This document shows positions 1 through 8,421 of a DNA stretch of 64,000 nt, piece after piece. Below the pieces are notes generated by a model. The model had not been told where the DNA came from, made no database searches, and worked only from the letters and a program-made list of their open reading frames with translations. Source of the DNA: CAVZMI01 sp050011775 (GTDB taxonomy: Bacteria > Bacteroidota > Ignavibacteria > UBA10030 > CAVZMI01). The position numbers and the translations under genes are program-made. The stretch is taken from assembly GCA_050011775.1 (NCBI GenBank), contig JBEKIL010000008.1:62001-126000 (forward strand), in the 5' to 3' direction. Positions within the stretch are counted from its first letter, which is position 1, and each line of letters opens with the position of its first letter.

Positions 1-459
1 TAGGCGAGCCTGTGTGCCGGAGGCCTTCGCCCCGGGCCGAAGGCTTCAGCGAAGGCGGGTACTACGGCAGGCAGGCGCCGGAATCCGTCGACTTGTCCGC
101 CGGAACAGAGTGCAGGCGGAAAGCGGATGGAGGCGGAAGCCGTACCCTTCGGCACGCCTCCGGCGTGCTCAGTGTAGTACTTTAGTGCGGCGAAGCAGTA
201 CTTTAGTGCACCATACTAAAGGACTGCTCGCACCATTCCGTGGTGCTCACCACAAGTGGTTCGATCACACTATCAGCAATAAGGAGAAAAATGAAGATTG
301 TAAATGAGAAAAGCCTTGCTTTAATCCGCGTACGTTCGTAATATTTGGCATTATATTTAGGTTTATTCACGCAGCATAAAATGCGCAGCTACAATCCCGC
401 GCATAGATCACCGGCGTTTAACATATAATAACCTAGTCAATCTGTTTGCGAGGTCATTC
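1..459. repeat. Gene-free left edge: GC-rich palindrome cluster and a TA-rich hairpin
   Basis: No credible gene. Positions 1-175 are a dense run of short GC-rich palindromes built on GCCTTCG/CGAAGGC and on CGCC/GGCG units, of the same kind as those inside the broken tRNA copy near 63.6 kb. Positions 184-236 hold two copies of AGTACTTTAGTGC, the second able to fold with a following ACTAAAGGACTGC. A 16-codon open frame with a good Shine-Dalgarno (AAGGAG) starts at 291 and stops at 341; it may be the start of a lost gene. The long open frame across 14-307 is repeat sequence with no protein-like character. Confidence 0.5.
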
Positions 460-1746
460 ATGAAAATTGCAATAACTTCAGATATTCATCTGGGGGATGC
501 GAAGTCGGCGATGGCTTTTAAGGATCAACTATCGGGAGATATTTACGTCGGAAGTAAATATGAAGAATTCACAAAAACAATCAAAGGACGGTTTGGAAAC
601 GACCCGTTGGATTACCTTATATTACTGGGAGACATATTTGATTTTTCCGTCTGTTGTTATTATGAATCGTATGAAATAGGAAAACATTTTTTCCAGGAGC
701 TGAAGAATGATAACATAACGAAAGAAATCATTTATGTTCCCGGTAACCATGACTTTGATATCTGGAATACGGTGGAATATCAGGCGAATATTTTAAACCG
801 TATCCAAAATCATAAACTCCCAAGACAATTCAGAATGTCCGTACCCGGTATAATAGATGATAGAGCAAAATCTTTAATCAACGGATTTACTATTCATAAC
901 GTCAGTGCAAAAACAATAGCCGGTCAGCCTAAATATGCAGGACTGTTCCTTGACGGGATCACAGACCCTGATCTACCATTCAATTTTGTTTACCCGAATA
1001 TTTATTTTATAACCGAAGAGGAAACAATACTTATCACGCATGGGCAATATCTTGAGCCGTTCTGGTCCGTTATGGGAGAATGGGCATTGAAAATAATCGA
1101 CGGCGATCTTGATGTCAAAGATCAAAAACTTCTTGACATGCAGGAATGGGTTGCAATCAATTTTCCGTTGAGCCAGATGAGTTGTTCTGCTCTCGGACAA
1201 GCAGGCCCGCTGACGAAAGTCGTTCAAAAGCTCGAACACGAACTGAAAGATAGAAATGTCCAAAGAGTAAAAACATATTTGGACCGTCTGGAAACCGAGA
1301 TCAAAACCCATCTAAAGGGAATTGGGAAGTTCATCGTCCCAATAGGTTATTATTTTGCCAAAAATGCGATTTTAAAGGCTTTATCAAACATGAAAGATAC
1401 CAGATACAGGACGGAATTTATGAAAGATCCGGCAGTTCAAGAGCGTTTTAAAAATTTTTACAATTCGACCGTTTATGAAATAAGTGAGATAAAAGATAAA
1501 TATGGTGTAGATATTCCTCTGCCGACAAAAATGATATTCGGGCATACACACCAGCCTATTCCGTGGAACTCGCCAGAAGCTCTATCCATTGAATTACCTG
1601 AGTTACCTAAAGGTACCTCATTTAAAATGTTCAATACGGGTGGTTGGTTGAACGAGATTAACGTACATAATGTACCGAAATTTTGCGGTGCAGAAATATT
1701 CTTTTATGAGTCGGGAAAAGGATTTTCATCAGTTGGTATCGGTTAG
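460..1746 (+). CDS. Calcineurin-like metallophosphoesterase
   Basis: A 428-residue protein with the full set of two-metal phosphoesterase motifs in order: SDIHLGD (D8, H10), LLGDIFDF near residue 57, GNHDFD near 96, ITHGQ near 190 and FGHTHQP near 362. The family hydrolyses phosphomono- or diesters in a dinuclear metal site; the substrate cannot be told. It has no signal peptide or membrane helix, so it is probably cytosolic. The region between the THG and GHTH motifs is long (about 170 residues) and helical, more than in small MPE proteins. The ATG at 460 follows a GAGG-containing stretch. The gene ends 55 bases before the glycyl radical enzyme on the same strand and may belong to its operon, though that spacing leaves room for a separate promoter. 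Confidence 0.85.
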   Translation: MKIAITSDIHLGDAKSAMAFKDQLSGDIYVGSKYEEFTKTIKGRFGNDPLDYLILLGDIFDFSVCCYYESYEIGKHFFQELKNDNITKEIIYVPGNHDFDIWNTVEYQANILNRIQNHKLPRQFRMSVPGIIDDRAKSLINGFTIHNVSAKTIAGQPKYAGLFLDGITDPDLPFNFVYPNIYFITEEETILITHGQYLEPFWSVMGEWALKIIDGDLDVKDQKLLDMQEWVAINFPLSQMSCSALGQAGPLTKVVQKLEHELKDRNVQRVKTYLDRLETEIKTHLKGIGKFIVPIGYYFAKNAILKALSNMKDTRYRTEFMKDPAVQERFKNFYNSTVYEISEIKDKYGVDIPLPTKMIFGHTHQPIPWNSPEALSIELPELPKGTSFKMFNTGGWLNEINVHNVPKFCGAEIFFYESGKGFSSVGIG

Positions 1747-1801
1747 GCTCATTAAACCGCATTTACAATAACAATAAGACGCAGGTAATAATGGAGATAA
1801 A

Positions 1802-4327
1802 ATGGCGAATATCTTAATCAAGGAAATTGAACAGGACCCCGATCTATCCGGATACAATCTGAACGATCTTCCCTTATTATCGAGGCTGAAGTCCCGGTAT
1901 CTAAGAGCTAAAACGGCTGTGTGCATCGAAAGAGCAAAACTTATTACAGATTACATGAGAAATCCTGATTATCCCGATGAACCGGTGGAAATCACAAGGG
2001 CGAAGGCGATCAATTGCTACCTTAGTAAAAGAGAGCCTGTTTTTCATAATGAAAATCTTATAGGAGGTTCATCGACTTCAAAAGAAATCGGAGCGCCTGT
2101 TTATCCCGAACTACTCGGCATAAGTATATGGCCCGAGCTCGACACAATCAGCACACGAAAAACAAATCCTCAACTTCTGACAGAAGAGGAAGCTAACCTA
2201 TTAAATTATGATGTATTTCCCTTCTGGATGGATCGAACAATCCTTGAGGTGACAAGGGAAAAACTTATTCAAGAAAATAGATCTGAACTCAAAGCTCTAA
2301 AGCTGATGGAAAAAATTGCGTTTTTTATGGCAGGTAAATCGACCGTAATTTCACATACCGTTCCTTATTATGAGAAAGCTTTAAGTAAAGGATTGATTGC
2401 CATTATTGAAGAAGCAAAACAAAAAGTGGAAGAATTAAGAACAAAAAAGTCGGATCCGGAAGTACAAGAAAAGATTATATTCTATGAAGCCGTGCAAATA
2501 GCAATGCAGGGAATTATAAATTATGCACAAAATCTGTCGAAAAAATCATTGGAATTATCGGTCAAATCATCAACCGAGGAGGAAAGAAAGAATTTTCTCG
2601 AAATGGCCAAAATTTGTGCAAAAGTTCCTGCCCGGCCTGCTGAAACCTTTCGAGAAGCGATAAATGGTCTGTGGCTGTGTCATGTCGGGATCCTGGCAGA
2701 AAACGTTAACATGGCAATGAGCCCCGGTAGACTAGATCAGGTTCTTTACCCCTATTTCAAGAAAGATCTTGAGCAAAATCGAATTGACGTCAAGGATGCA
2801 TTGACCCTTATCGGTTGTCTGTGGTTAAAAATTTCAGATAATACCAATCTTGTTCCGGAAAGCGCTGAGAAAATGTTTGGCGGTGCAGGATCTGTGCCGG
2901 CGGTAACCCTTGGAGGAATTGATAAAGATGGAAACGATGCCGTAAATGATTTAACATATCTGATGCTTAAAATAACTGAGCTTCTCGTAATTAAAGATCC
3001 GAATGTTAATGCCCGTTATCATAATAAAATAAACGATAAAAAATATCGTGATAGAGTAATCCGCGTCATAATAAATACAAAGGCGATACCCGCTTTTTAT
3101 AACGATACGGCCAATATAATCTCTTTGGAAAATCAAGGCGTTAGAACTGATCATGCGCGGGATTACGCGATTGTCGGATGTGTCGAGTTAGGCAGCGCCG
3201 GTAGGGAATATATGTCTACATCGTCGATATTGTTGAACCTCACGGCAGCGATGGACATGACTCTCTTTAATGGAAAACGTCCGTACATCACGGGCGATCT
3301 ACAAGTCGGTCCTCAAACAGGCAGGCCGGAAGACTTCAAAACTTTCGAAGAATTTCAAACGGCATTTGAAACACAGTTAAAGTCGCTAATTGAAATGGCG
3401 ATCGGGTTGAACGAAGAGCTGGGTAAAGCCCATCAGAAACTACTGCCGACGCCGCTTCTTTCCTGCTTTTTTGAAGGTCCCATGGAAAAAGGAAAGGACT
3501 TGATCTTCGGCGGGGCTATGTATAACTCTTCGGGTGTGACACACGTTGGTTTTGCAGATGTTTGCGATTCCTTAAACGCCATTGAAGATATGGTCTATTT
3601 GAAAAACGTAGCAACGATGACTCAACTGATGGATGCTGTCGATAAAAATTTCGAATATTATGAAAGAATCCATGATTATATCAAGAATTTTGTTCCAAAG
3701 TTCGGTATGGACGATTCGATTGCAGAACATCCGATTGCCGTGAAGAATTCTCAACGCCTGATCCGTTTTCTGTACGATCTTTATCAGGGGCATACAAATT
3801 ATCGCGGCGGTAAATACAGACCGGCGTTTTGGACGATGACAAATCATGCGGGTCTTGGTAAAATCGGTAGAACTCTTCCAAACGGCAGGAAAAATTATGA
3901 GGTATTCTCAAGTGGTATAACCCCTGCGTCGCAATGTGCCAGGGATCTGACCGGAGTATATAAATCTGTTGCTGAGCTGGGCAGCAAATTCATCCCGGGA
4001 GGTGTTGCATTGAACATGAAATACACACCCCAACTGCATTCGGACGATGGAACATCGTACCTGGAACGTTTCGCCGATATGCTTGAAAGTTATTTTTCAC
4101 TCGGAGGGATGCAGGTTCAATACAATATCCAGACCTATGAAACGCTGCGGGATGCCCAGAAACACCCTGATAAATATCCCGAATTAATAGTCAGAGTTTC
4201 CGGATACTCAGCATACTTCAAAGATTTAAATGAAGCCATGAAACATGAATTGATCACCCGTACGCAATACAGTCTCTTTTCGGGAAAAGCCGAACCTTTG
4301 AACAATTCGGATGAAGGAGGTCAATGA
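1802..4327 (+). CDS. Glycyl radical enzyme (pyruvate formate-lyase-like family), substrate unknown
   Basis: An 841-residue glycyl radical enzyme. The PFL-type barrel spans roughly residues 30-700. The thiyl cysteine is C460 in VGCVELG, with E462 two residues on. The glycyl-radical loop near the C terminus reads RVSGYSAYF, with the radical on G801. Other family marks are GKDLIFGGAMYN with CDSLNAI following, and FIPGGVALNMKYTP. The C-x-E pair is the arrangement of GREs that dehydrate, eliminate or decarboxylate (glycerol or propanediol dehydratase, choline TMA-lyase, 4-hydroxyphenylacetate decarboxylase), unlike the CC pair of true pyruvate formate-lyase. It therefore probably acts on a small oxygenated or substituted substrate, but I cannot assign one. 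The activase is encoded two genes downstream; the next gene overlaps the stop by four bases. The enzyme would be oxygen sensitive, implying anaerobic expression. Confidence 0.92.
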   Translation: MANILIKEIEQDPDLSGYNLNDLPLLSRLKSRYLRAKTAVCIERAKLITDYMRNPDYPDEPVEITRAKAINCYLSKREPVFHNENLIGGSSTSKEIGAPVYPELLGISIWPELDTISTRKTNPQLLTEEEANLLNYDVFPFWMDRTILEVTREKLIQENRSELKALKLMEKIAFFMAGKSTVISHTVPYYEKALSKGLIAIIEEAKQKVEELRTKKSDPEVQEKIIFYEAVQIAMQGIINYAQNLSKKSLELSVKSSTEEERKNFLEMAKICAKVPARPAETFREAINGLWLCHVGILAENVNMAMSPGRLDQVLYPYFKKDLEQNRIDVKDALTLIGCLWLKISDNTNLVPESAEKMFGGAGSVPAVTLGGIDKDGNDAVNDLTYLMLKITELLVIKDPNVNARYHNKINDKKYRDRVIRVIINTKAIPAFYNDTANIISLENQGVRTDHARDYAIVGCVELGSAGREYMSTSSILLNLTAAMDMTLFNGKRPYITGDLQVGPQTGRPEDFKTFEEFQTAFETQLKSLIEMAIGLNEELGKAHQKLLPTPLLSCFFEGPMEKGKDLIFGGAMYNSSGVTHVGFADVCDSLNAIEDMVYLKNVATMTQLMDAVDKNFEYYERIHDYIKNFVPKFGMDDSIAEHPIAVKNSQRLIRFLYDLYQGHTNYRGGKYRPAFWTMTNHAGLGKIGRTLPNGRKNYEVFSSGITPASQCARDLTGVYKSVAELGSKFIPGGVALNMKYTPQLHSDDGTSYLERFADMLESYFSLGGMQVQYNIQTYETLRDAQKHPDKYPELIVRVSGYSAYFKDLNEAMKHELITRTQYSLFSGKAEPLNNSDEGGQ

Positions 4328-4809
4328 GAATGCAAAATCTATTTCGAAAACTCATTACACAGATGGCGAACTTCTTCCGGAGAGTAGTATTGAAACGGTT
4401 GATAAAAAAAATAAACAAAGTCATCCGGAATATAGAAAGCGAAATAATGGATGATTTCCTTGAGCTATTGCTCAAAATCATACGACTTGTTCTCCTGGTC
4501 GATAACAATTACCGTAGAAATATTGTGGGTTTTAAGGCTCGATACGCTTTTAGAAGTGCAGACGGGAAAATCACCACGTCCGCAATATTCAATGATAACA
4601 AAATGATAATAAAGGGAAATGAAATAAAAGATACCAATGTGACCGTGATCTTTAAGGATGGTAAAGCGTTATGGGAATTCCTGATGGCGGAAGATCCCGA
4701 TGTATTTTCTTTCGTGCTTGAAAATAAGCTCAGCTATAACGGCAATTTGAATTATTTGATGAAATTCGGTTACATGGCAAAACATCTGAAAGTGATTTTC
4801 GGAATCTGA
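4324..4809 (+). CDS. Small SCP2-like (sterol carrier fold) protein in the GRE operon
   Basis: A 161-residue protein. The start overlaps the GRE stop (ATGA) and has a strong GGAGG ribosome site, so the two are translationally coupled. Residues 1-65 are basic and then hydrophobic/amphipathic, suited to membrane surface contact. Residues 70-161 resemble the SCP2 lipid-binding fold: a strand-rich part ending in VTVIFKDGKALWEFL, then helices and a final NGNLNYLMKF segment matching the family's gel/Gxl..l pattern. SCP2 domains bind lipids, sterols or acyl chains. The resemblance is by pattern only. In this operon it could present a hydrophobic substrate to the GRE or dock it at the membrane; this is inference. 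Confidence 0.6.
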   Translation: MRMQNLFRKLITQMANFFRRVVLKRLIKKINKVIRNIESEIMDDFLELLLKIIRLVLLVDNNYRRNIVGFKARYAFRSADGKITTSAIFNDNKMIIKGNEIKDTNVTVIFKDGKALWEFLMAEDPDVFSFVLENKLSYNGNLNYLMKFGYMAKHLKVIFGI

Positions 4810-4816
4810 ATTGATT

Positions 4817-5665
4817 ATGAAACCCTTAATATTTGATATCGTTCATGGATCCTTTGTCGATGGACCCGGCATCCGAACGGTTGTTTTTATGAAAGGATGT
4901 CAGTTAAGATGTGTGTGGTGTCAAAATCCGGAATCTCAGAACATAAAACCTGATACGATTTATTATAGAGATAAATGCATCAACTGTGGAAATTGCACGA
5001 GCGGTTGCTACTCGATGGCAAGATTGCAAATCGGACAATATATATCGCCTGAAGAACTTGTGAAAATGATTCTTCGTGACCGGGTTTTTTATCAATCCTC
5101 TTCAGGCGGGGTTACCTTCACCGGCGGTGAACCGTTGCTATTTATCGACTATCTTTCAAGCGTATGCAAACTATTGAAAAGAGAAAATATCCATATTGCC
5201 GTTGAGACCTGCGGTTATTTTCAATTCGAAGAATTTAAAGACAAATTATCTTCTCTTATAGATCTTTTCCTTTACGATATAAAAATCGTGGACCCGGCAC
5301 AACACATAAAATATACCGGGAAATCGAATGATATTATCCTGGATAATTTCAAAAAACTGATTGATCTTGGTATCGACATAGTACCGAGAATCCCTCTAAT
5401 TCCCGATTATACCGCGACAAAAGAGAATCTGTCTCTTATCGCCGAATTATTCAGATCATACAGGATTCATAAATATTCATTCCTTCCCTATAATCCTTCG
5501 GGTATCGATAAAATGAAAAGATTAAGCCGAGAACCTGAGAAGGGATTAAGGATCAAGCCAATGACGATCGATGAAGAACGAAATTGGATAGAATTTTTTT
5601 CAAGTAGAATAAATAATATATCCGGACAATATATAAATATAGGGAGCATACCATGGTTCAAGTAG
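4817..5665 (+). CDS. Glycyl radical enzyme activating enzyme (radical SAM activase)
   Basis: This enzyme generates the glycyl radical on the partner GRE using S-adenosylmethionine and a [4Fe-4S] cluster. The radical SAM motif CQLRCVWC gives C28, C32 and C35. A ferredoxin-like insert with CINCGNCTSGC follows at about residue 55, as in activases of non-PFL GREs. The SAM-binding GGEP motif is in VTFTGGEPLL near residue 100. The insert holds one clear CxxCxxCxxxC set, so fewer cysteines than activases with two extra clusters. The ATG at 4817 was chosen over an upstream TTG at 4811; neither has a strong ribosome site. Its 3' end overlaps the next gene by 13 bases, which supports a single transcript. 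Confidence 0.92.
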   Translation: MKPLIFDIVHGSFVDGPGIRTVVFMKGCQLRCVWCQNPESQNIKPDTIYYRDKCINCGNCTSGCYSMARLQIGQYISPEELVKMILRDRVFYQSSSGGVTFTGGEPLLFIDYLSSVCKLLKRENIHIAVETCGYFQFEEFKDKLSSLIDLFLYDIKIVDPAQHIKYTGKSNDIILDNFKKLIDLGIDIVPRIPLIPDYTATKENLSLIAELFRSYRIHKYSFLPYNPSGIDKMKRLSREPEKGLRIKPMTIDEERNWIEFFSSRINNISGQYINIGSIPWFK

Positions 5666-6213
5666 ATTTACCCGCGGCATTCACTATGGGACAGTTATTA
5701 GCTTTATCCTCAAAGAAATATTTGAAAAATGAACCCGACATCTTCAAAAACAAACTATTGGGTCCATTGAATCTTTATCTATCTTGCGGCTTTTCACCCG
5801 TAGGATTATTTCTTTTGATAGGATGGCCTGCCTGGGAAGTAATGTATATTTCAGGTTGGATAGAAAATCCTGCCAATCATCCTCTGGTTGCAGGATTTTA
5901 TATCGGCTTTTTAATCGCTATGATGCTTCTTGGAAACATAGGGTTCATGTTAGCACATCATTTATACCGGAGAAATAAAGATAAACTTGTAGTCTATGGT
6001 CTCATTATCGGTTGTGTGCTTACCTTTTTACCTTTTTTACTCCGTTGGGGCGTCTGGTGGAAAGTGGGAACCCAGATTGAAATCGATGCAAATATGGGAT
6101 ATTCATTCTGGCAGCCCCCATTTTTTTACGGTTGGTTAGCGATAATGAGCTATCTTGTCATTACGACTCTGTTCGCTGTATACTGGTTCAAAAAAGTGAG
6201 CAGTAAAATTTAG
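5653..6213 (+). CDS. Four-helix membrane protein of the GRE cluster (first paralogue)
   Basis: A 186-residue integral membrane protein that I do not recognise as a named family. It has about four hydrophobic segments (near residues 43-60, 80-105, 115-135 and 155-180). A conserved GWPAWE motif after the first helix is shared with the next gene, as are the N-terminal pattern (xDxPxxFxMGxLLA) and a late SFW-P-F-GW segment. The start overlaps the activase stop by 13 bases and has GGGAG upstream. It is probably an inner-membrane protein made with the GRE system, perhaps a transporter, membrane anchor or membrane-embedded enzyme. No catalytic motif is evident apart from conserved Trp, Glu and Tyr in the loops. 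Confidence 0.8.
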   Translation: MVQVDLPAAFTMGQLLALSSKKYLKNEPDIFKNKLLGPLNLYLSCGFSPVGLFLLIGWPAWEVMYISGWIENPANHPLVAGFYIGFLIAMMLLGNIGFMLAHHLYRRNKDKLVVYGLIIGCVLTFLPFLLRWGVWWKVGTQIEIDANMGYSFWQPPFFYGWLAIMSYLVITTLFAVYWFKKVSSKI

Positions 6214-6236
6214 TGTAACTTATCAAGGAGGACAAC

Positions 6237-6791
6237 ATGTTAGCAATGGATATCCCCGTTTCAATGATGGCTGGAATGGTTCTTGCGGAAGCAGGAAAAG
6301 ATTTGATAAAAAGTGACAATAAGGAGAAAATTACTTTTTTGAAAGTAGTTGTGCTGATGTACGGCGCAATATTTATTGCTCCGACTCCCGGGTATTATTT
6401 TTCCGGTTGGCCTGCATGGGAAACCAATTTTATGTGGGAATGGGTCGATCATATATTGGATTCTCCTGTAAGGGCGGCATTTTCATATGTTTTATTGGCA
6501 GTTGCCGTTATACCGACCTACCTCGGTTTAATCGTCGCGATGAAGCTGATAAAAAAAGGCAAGGAAAAACTGGTACGAATAAGCTATATCTCATTACTTG
6601 TCCTGGTTGGATTTATTATCCTGGCATTAAAAGATATTACTCTTAATGTATCCAGTACCTATGCGAAGTATCAGGCCGCCGAGTTCTATTCATTCTGGAC
6701 GCTTCCATTCGCGACCGGATGGGCAATAACTTCGCTTTATTTTTGGGGGTCTCTGGTATTGTTTTATTTATGGCTTCGAAAGAAAAAATAG
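6237..6791 (+). CDS. Four-helix membrane protein of the GRE cluster (second paralogue)
   Basis: A 184-residue membrane protein, a diverged tandem copy of the preceding gene. It shares the xDIPxSxMxGMVLAE start, SGWPAWE after the first helix, four hydrophobic segments, and YSFWTLPFATGWA near the C terminus, and it ends in a basic RKKK tail. It has an excellent ribosome site (AAGGAGG, five bases before the ATG at 6237) and lies 23 bases after its partner. Two unequal paralogues side by side suggest a heterodimer. Function unknown. The acidic and aromatic residues of GWPAWE and the SFW motif are the obvious candidates for a shared site. Nothing further on the same strand looks like part of this operon. 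Confidence 0.8.
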   Translation: MLAMDIPVSMMAGMVLAEAGKDLIKSDNKEKITFLKVVVLMYGAIFIAPTPGYYFSGWPAWETNFMWEWVDHILDSPVRAAFSYVLLAVAVIPTYLGLIVAMKLIKKGKEKLVRISYISLLVLVGFIILALKDITLNVSSTYAKYQAAEFYSFWTLPFATGWAITSLYFWGSLVLFYLWLRKKK

Positions 6792-6969
6792 TGTTTTCTA
6801 TTGCAGAAGATTAATAAATTTCCATTCTGGATTTTTCGACCGGATTCAGCATTAAGGGCAGCACTTCACCTGGGGCGTCCTAAAATACTACTTCGCTGTG
6901 TCAATGGACGACTCGGTCGAGTGAAGTCTAGCACCCATCCAATTATATGATTGTTTTTTAAACTTTGAT

Positions 6970-7041
6970 GGTACTGTGCCCCTTCGTTTGTATACGGAAA
7001 AACAGTACCGCTTCGCGGTAATTAATTGTAGGGGCACTAGC
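6970..7041. repeat. Inverted-repeat element, GTGCCCCT/AGGGGCAC ends
   Basis: A 72-bp palindromic unit beginning GGTACTGTGCCCCT and ending AGGGGCACTAGC, with a second perfect hairpin inside (TACCGC, TTC loop, GCGGTA). Its end sequence resembles the core of the two 108-bp elements at 51.9 and 56.4 kb and, more loosely, the unit at 34.5 kb. It abuts the broken reading frame that begins at 7041, so it may have truncated that gene. Confidence 0.55.
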
Positions 7042-7265
7042 TAACGTCACTTAGGATTTTTAGAATACTCGACAGCAAGGGCTTTCACCGGGTTGACGCT
7101 ATGACGTATGGTTTTGAATTCCGTATTCTCCGGAGGCTTCCTTTTATCCCCACGCGATGGCTCGATAATGCTGAGCTGGCTCTCGAACGATTAGTGCACC
7201 GATTCGATATTCCATATCTTTCGTATTCGGGATGGGTGTACACGGGTGTATTTGTGAAAGCGTGA
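7041..7265 (+). pseudogene. C-terminal gene remnant, possibly of a methyltransferase
   Basis: An open frame without a proper start runs from the edge of the inverted-repeat element to a TGA at 7263. Its product is protein-like: LRIFRILDSKGFHRVDA, then FEFRILRRLPFIPTRWLDN, then ELALERLVHRF and SGWVYTGVFVKA. The layout (a helix rich in Leu/Arg, then a final hydrophobic strand) is like the C terminus of class I SAM-dependent methyltransferases, but this is a weak match and the catalytic part is missing. An internal ATG lies at 7101. The flanks 6792-6969 and 7266-7373 hold only repeat-like sequence, including the hairpin TCCCGAAC..TTTCGGGA near 7320. Confidence 0.35.
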
Positions 7266-7373
7266 GTGCTGTGATTTGAAGAGAGGCTGTGTGCATCGAG
7301 CCCCCACACACTTCGTCATCCCGAACTTGTTTCGGGATCTTGTAAACTGCGTTATATGCAATGATGGCTGTTA

Positions 7374-8234
7374 TTAAGATTTCCCGTACTTTACAAATGT
7401 ATTGTTCCGGTATTCCCGGAAAGCAGTTTCAAGTTCTTCTTCTGTATTCATGACTACAGGTCCGTACCATGCGATGGATTCGCCTATCGGTTTTCCGGAT
7501 ATCAGGAGAAATCCGATGGAACGGCCTTCTGTCTGAACGACTATTTGATCGCCGTCATCAAACAACACAAGATTTCCGTTGGAAGCGTACGAATCCCTTT
7601 CTTCACAAAGGAATCCCTCTCCTTCGATCACATATGCGAAAACGGTATATCCTTTTTTAGTTGCATGAATAAATTCCGAGTGTGCCGGCACGGAAATATC
7701 GAGATACTCGGGATCTACGACGATATCCTTCACGGGTCCCGCCGTATTCTTGTAGGAACCGCATACGAGTTTTATCTTTGTACCGTTTTCCAGAACCACT
7801 TCCGGAATATCCGATTGTTTTACTTCACGGTATCGCGGATCCATCATTTTGCGGGAAGCCGGAAGATTTGCCCAGAGTTGAAACCCGTACATTGCGCCCT
7901 GCTTATCTCCCTTTGGCATTTCCTGATGAATAATACCGCTTCCGGCCGTCATCCATTGAACATCACCCGGAGAAATGACCCCGCTGTTTCCCATGCTGTC
8001 TTTGTGTTCTACGGTTCCTTTGAGCACGTACGTGATCGTCTCAATTCCACGGTGAGGATGCCACGGGAATCCTCTGATGTAATCATCCGGATGATCGGAC
8101 CGAAAATCATCCAGAAGAAGGAAGGGATCGAATTGAGGTACTTCTTTATTTCCCATCGCCCGTTTAAGCCGTACACCCGCTCCTTCAAGAAAAGGCTGGC
8201 TTTTGAAGATCTTCTTTATTTTCCTCGTTTCCAT
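7374..8234 (-). CDS. Pirin family protein (bicupin)
   Basis: A 286-residue cupin protein of the pirin family. The N-terminal cupin carries the metal-binding set HPHRGIETITYVLKG (two His) and GIIHQEMP (His and Glu); the C-terminal cupin lacks a comparable set, as usual. Family members act as quercetin dioxygenases or redox-linked regulators, and the role here is not determinable. A longer open frame begins at 8315, but the ATG at 8234 (METRKIKK) follows a strong AAAGGGGG ribosome site and matches the usual pirin start, so the upstream 27 codons are probably not translated. It is a single gene with nothing co-directional close by except the kinase, 188 bases upstream. Confidence 0.88.
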   Translation of the reverse strand: METRKIKKIFKSQPFLEGAGVRLKRAMGNKEVPQFDPFLLLDDFRSDHPDDYIRGFPWHPHRGIETITYVLKGTVEHKDSMGNSGVISPGDVQWMTAGSGIIHQEMPKGDKQGAMYGFQLWANLPASRKMMDPRYREVKQSDIPEVVLENGTKIKLVCGSYKNTAGPVKDIVVDPEYLDISVPAHSEFIHATKKGYTVFAYVIEGEGFLCEERDSYASNGNLVLFDDGDQIVVQTEGRSIGFLLISGKPIGESIAWYGPVVMNTEEELETAFREYRNNTFVKYGKS

Positions 8235-8421
8235 AAAACCCCCTTTGCATTTGACGTCGGTTCCCTCGATGCTTGCCCCGAGCTCAGGAACCTGGCTTAT
8301 GAATTGCCGGGTCATCGAGTCAAAAAGATTTTTTTAAGCAGCCATATCGAGATGACCTCTGAGCCAGAGGATCATTAGCCCGACTTCGTCGGTTGAAGTC
8401 TGACGACCATGAGTAACCGAT

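Noticed and set aside
184..236. Two AGTACTTTAGTGC repeats as the start of a CRISPR-like or iteron array
   Set aside because: Only two copies, with the following sequence forming an inverted partner; it is a hairpin, not an array.
14..307. Open frame at the left window edge
   Set aside because: It is translation of palindromic repeat DNA, highly Arg-rich with no domain, no good start and no ribosome site.
7140..7290. Minus-strand sequence resembling part of 5S rRNA (CCCATCCCGAATACGAAAG)
   Set aside because: The similarity covers only about 25 bases, the helix I and IV parts do not pair, and the plus strand gives a protein-like frame over the same bases.
7085..7309. Minus-strand open frame opposite the gene remnant
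   Set aside because: It is the mirror of the plus-strand remnant; composition is low in hydrophobic patterning and it has no ribosome site.
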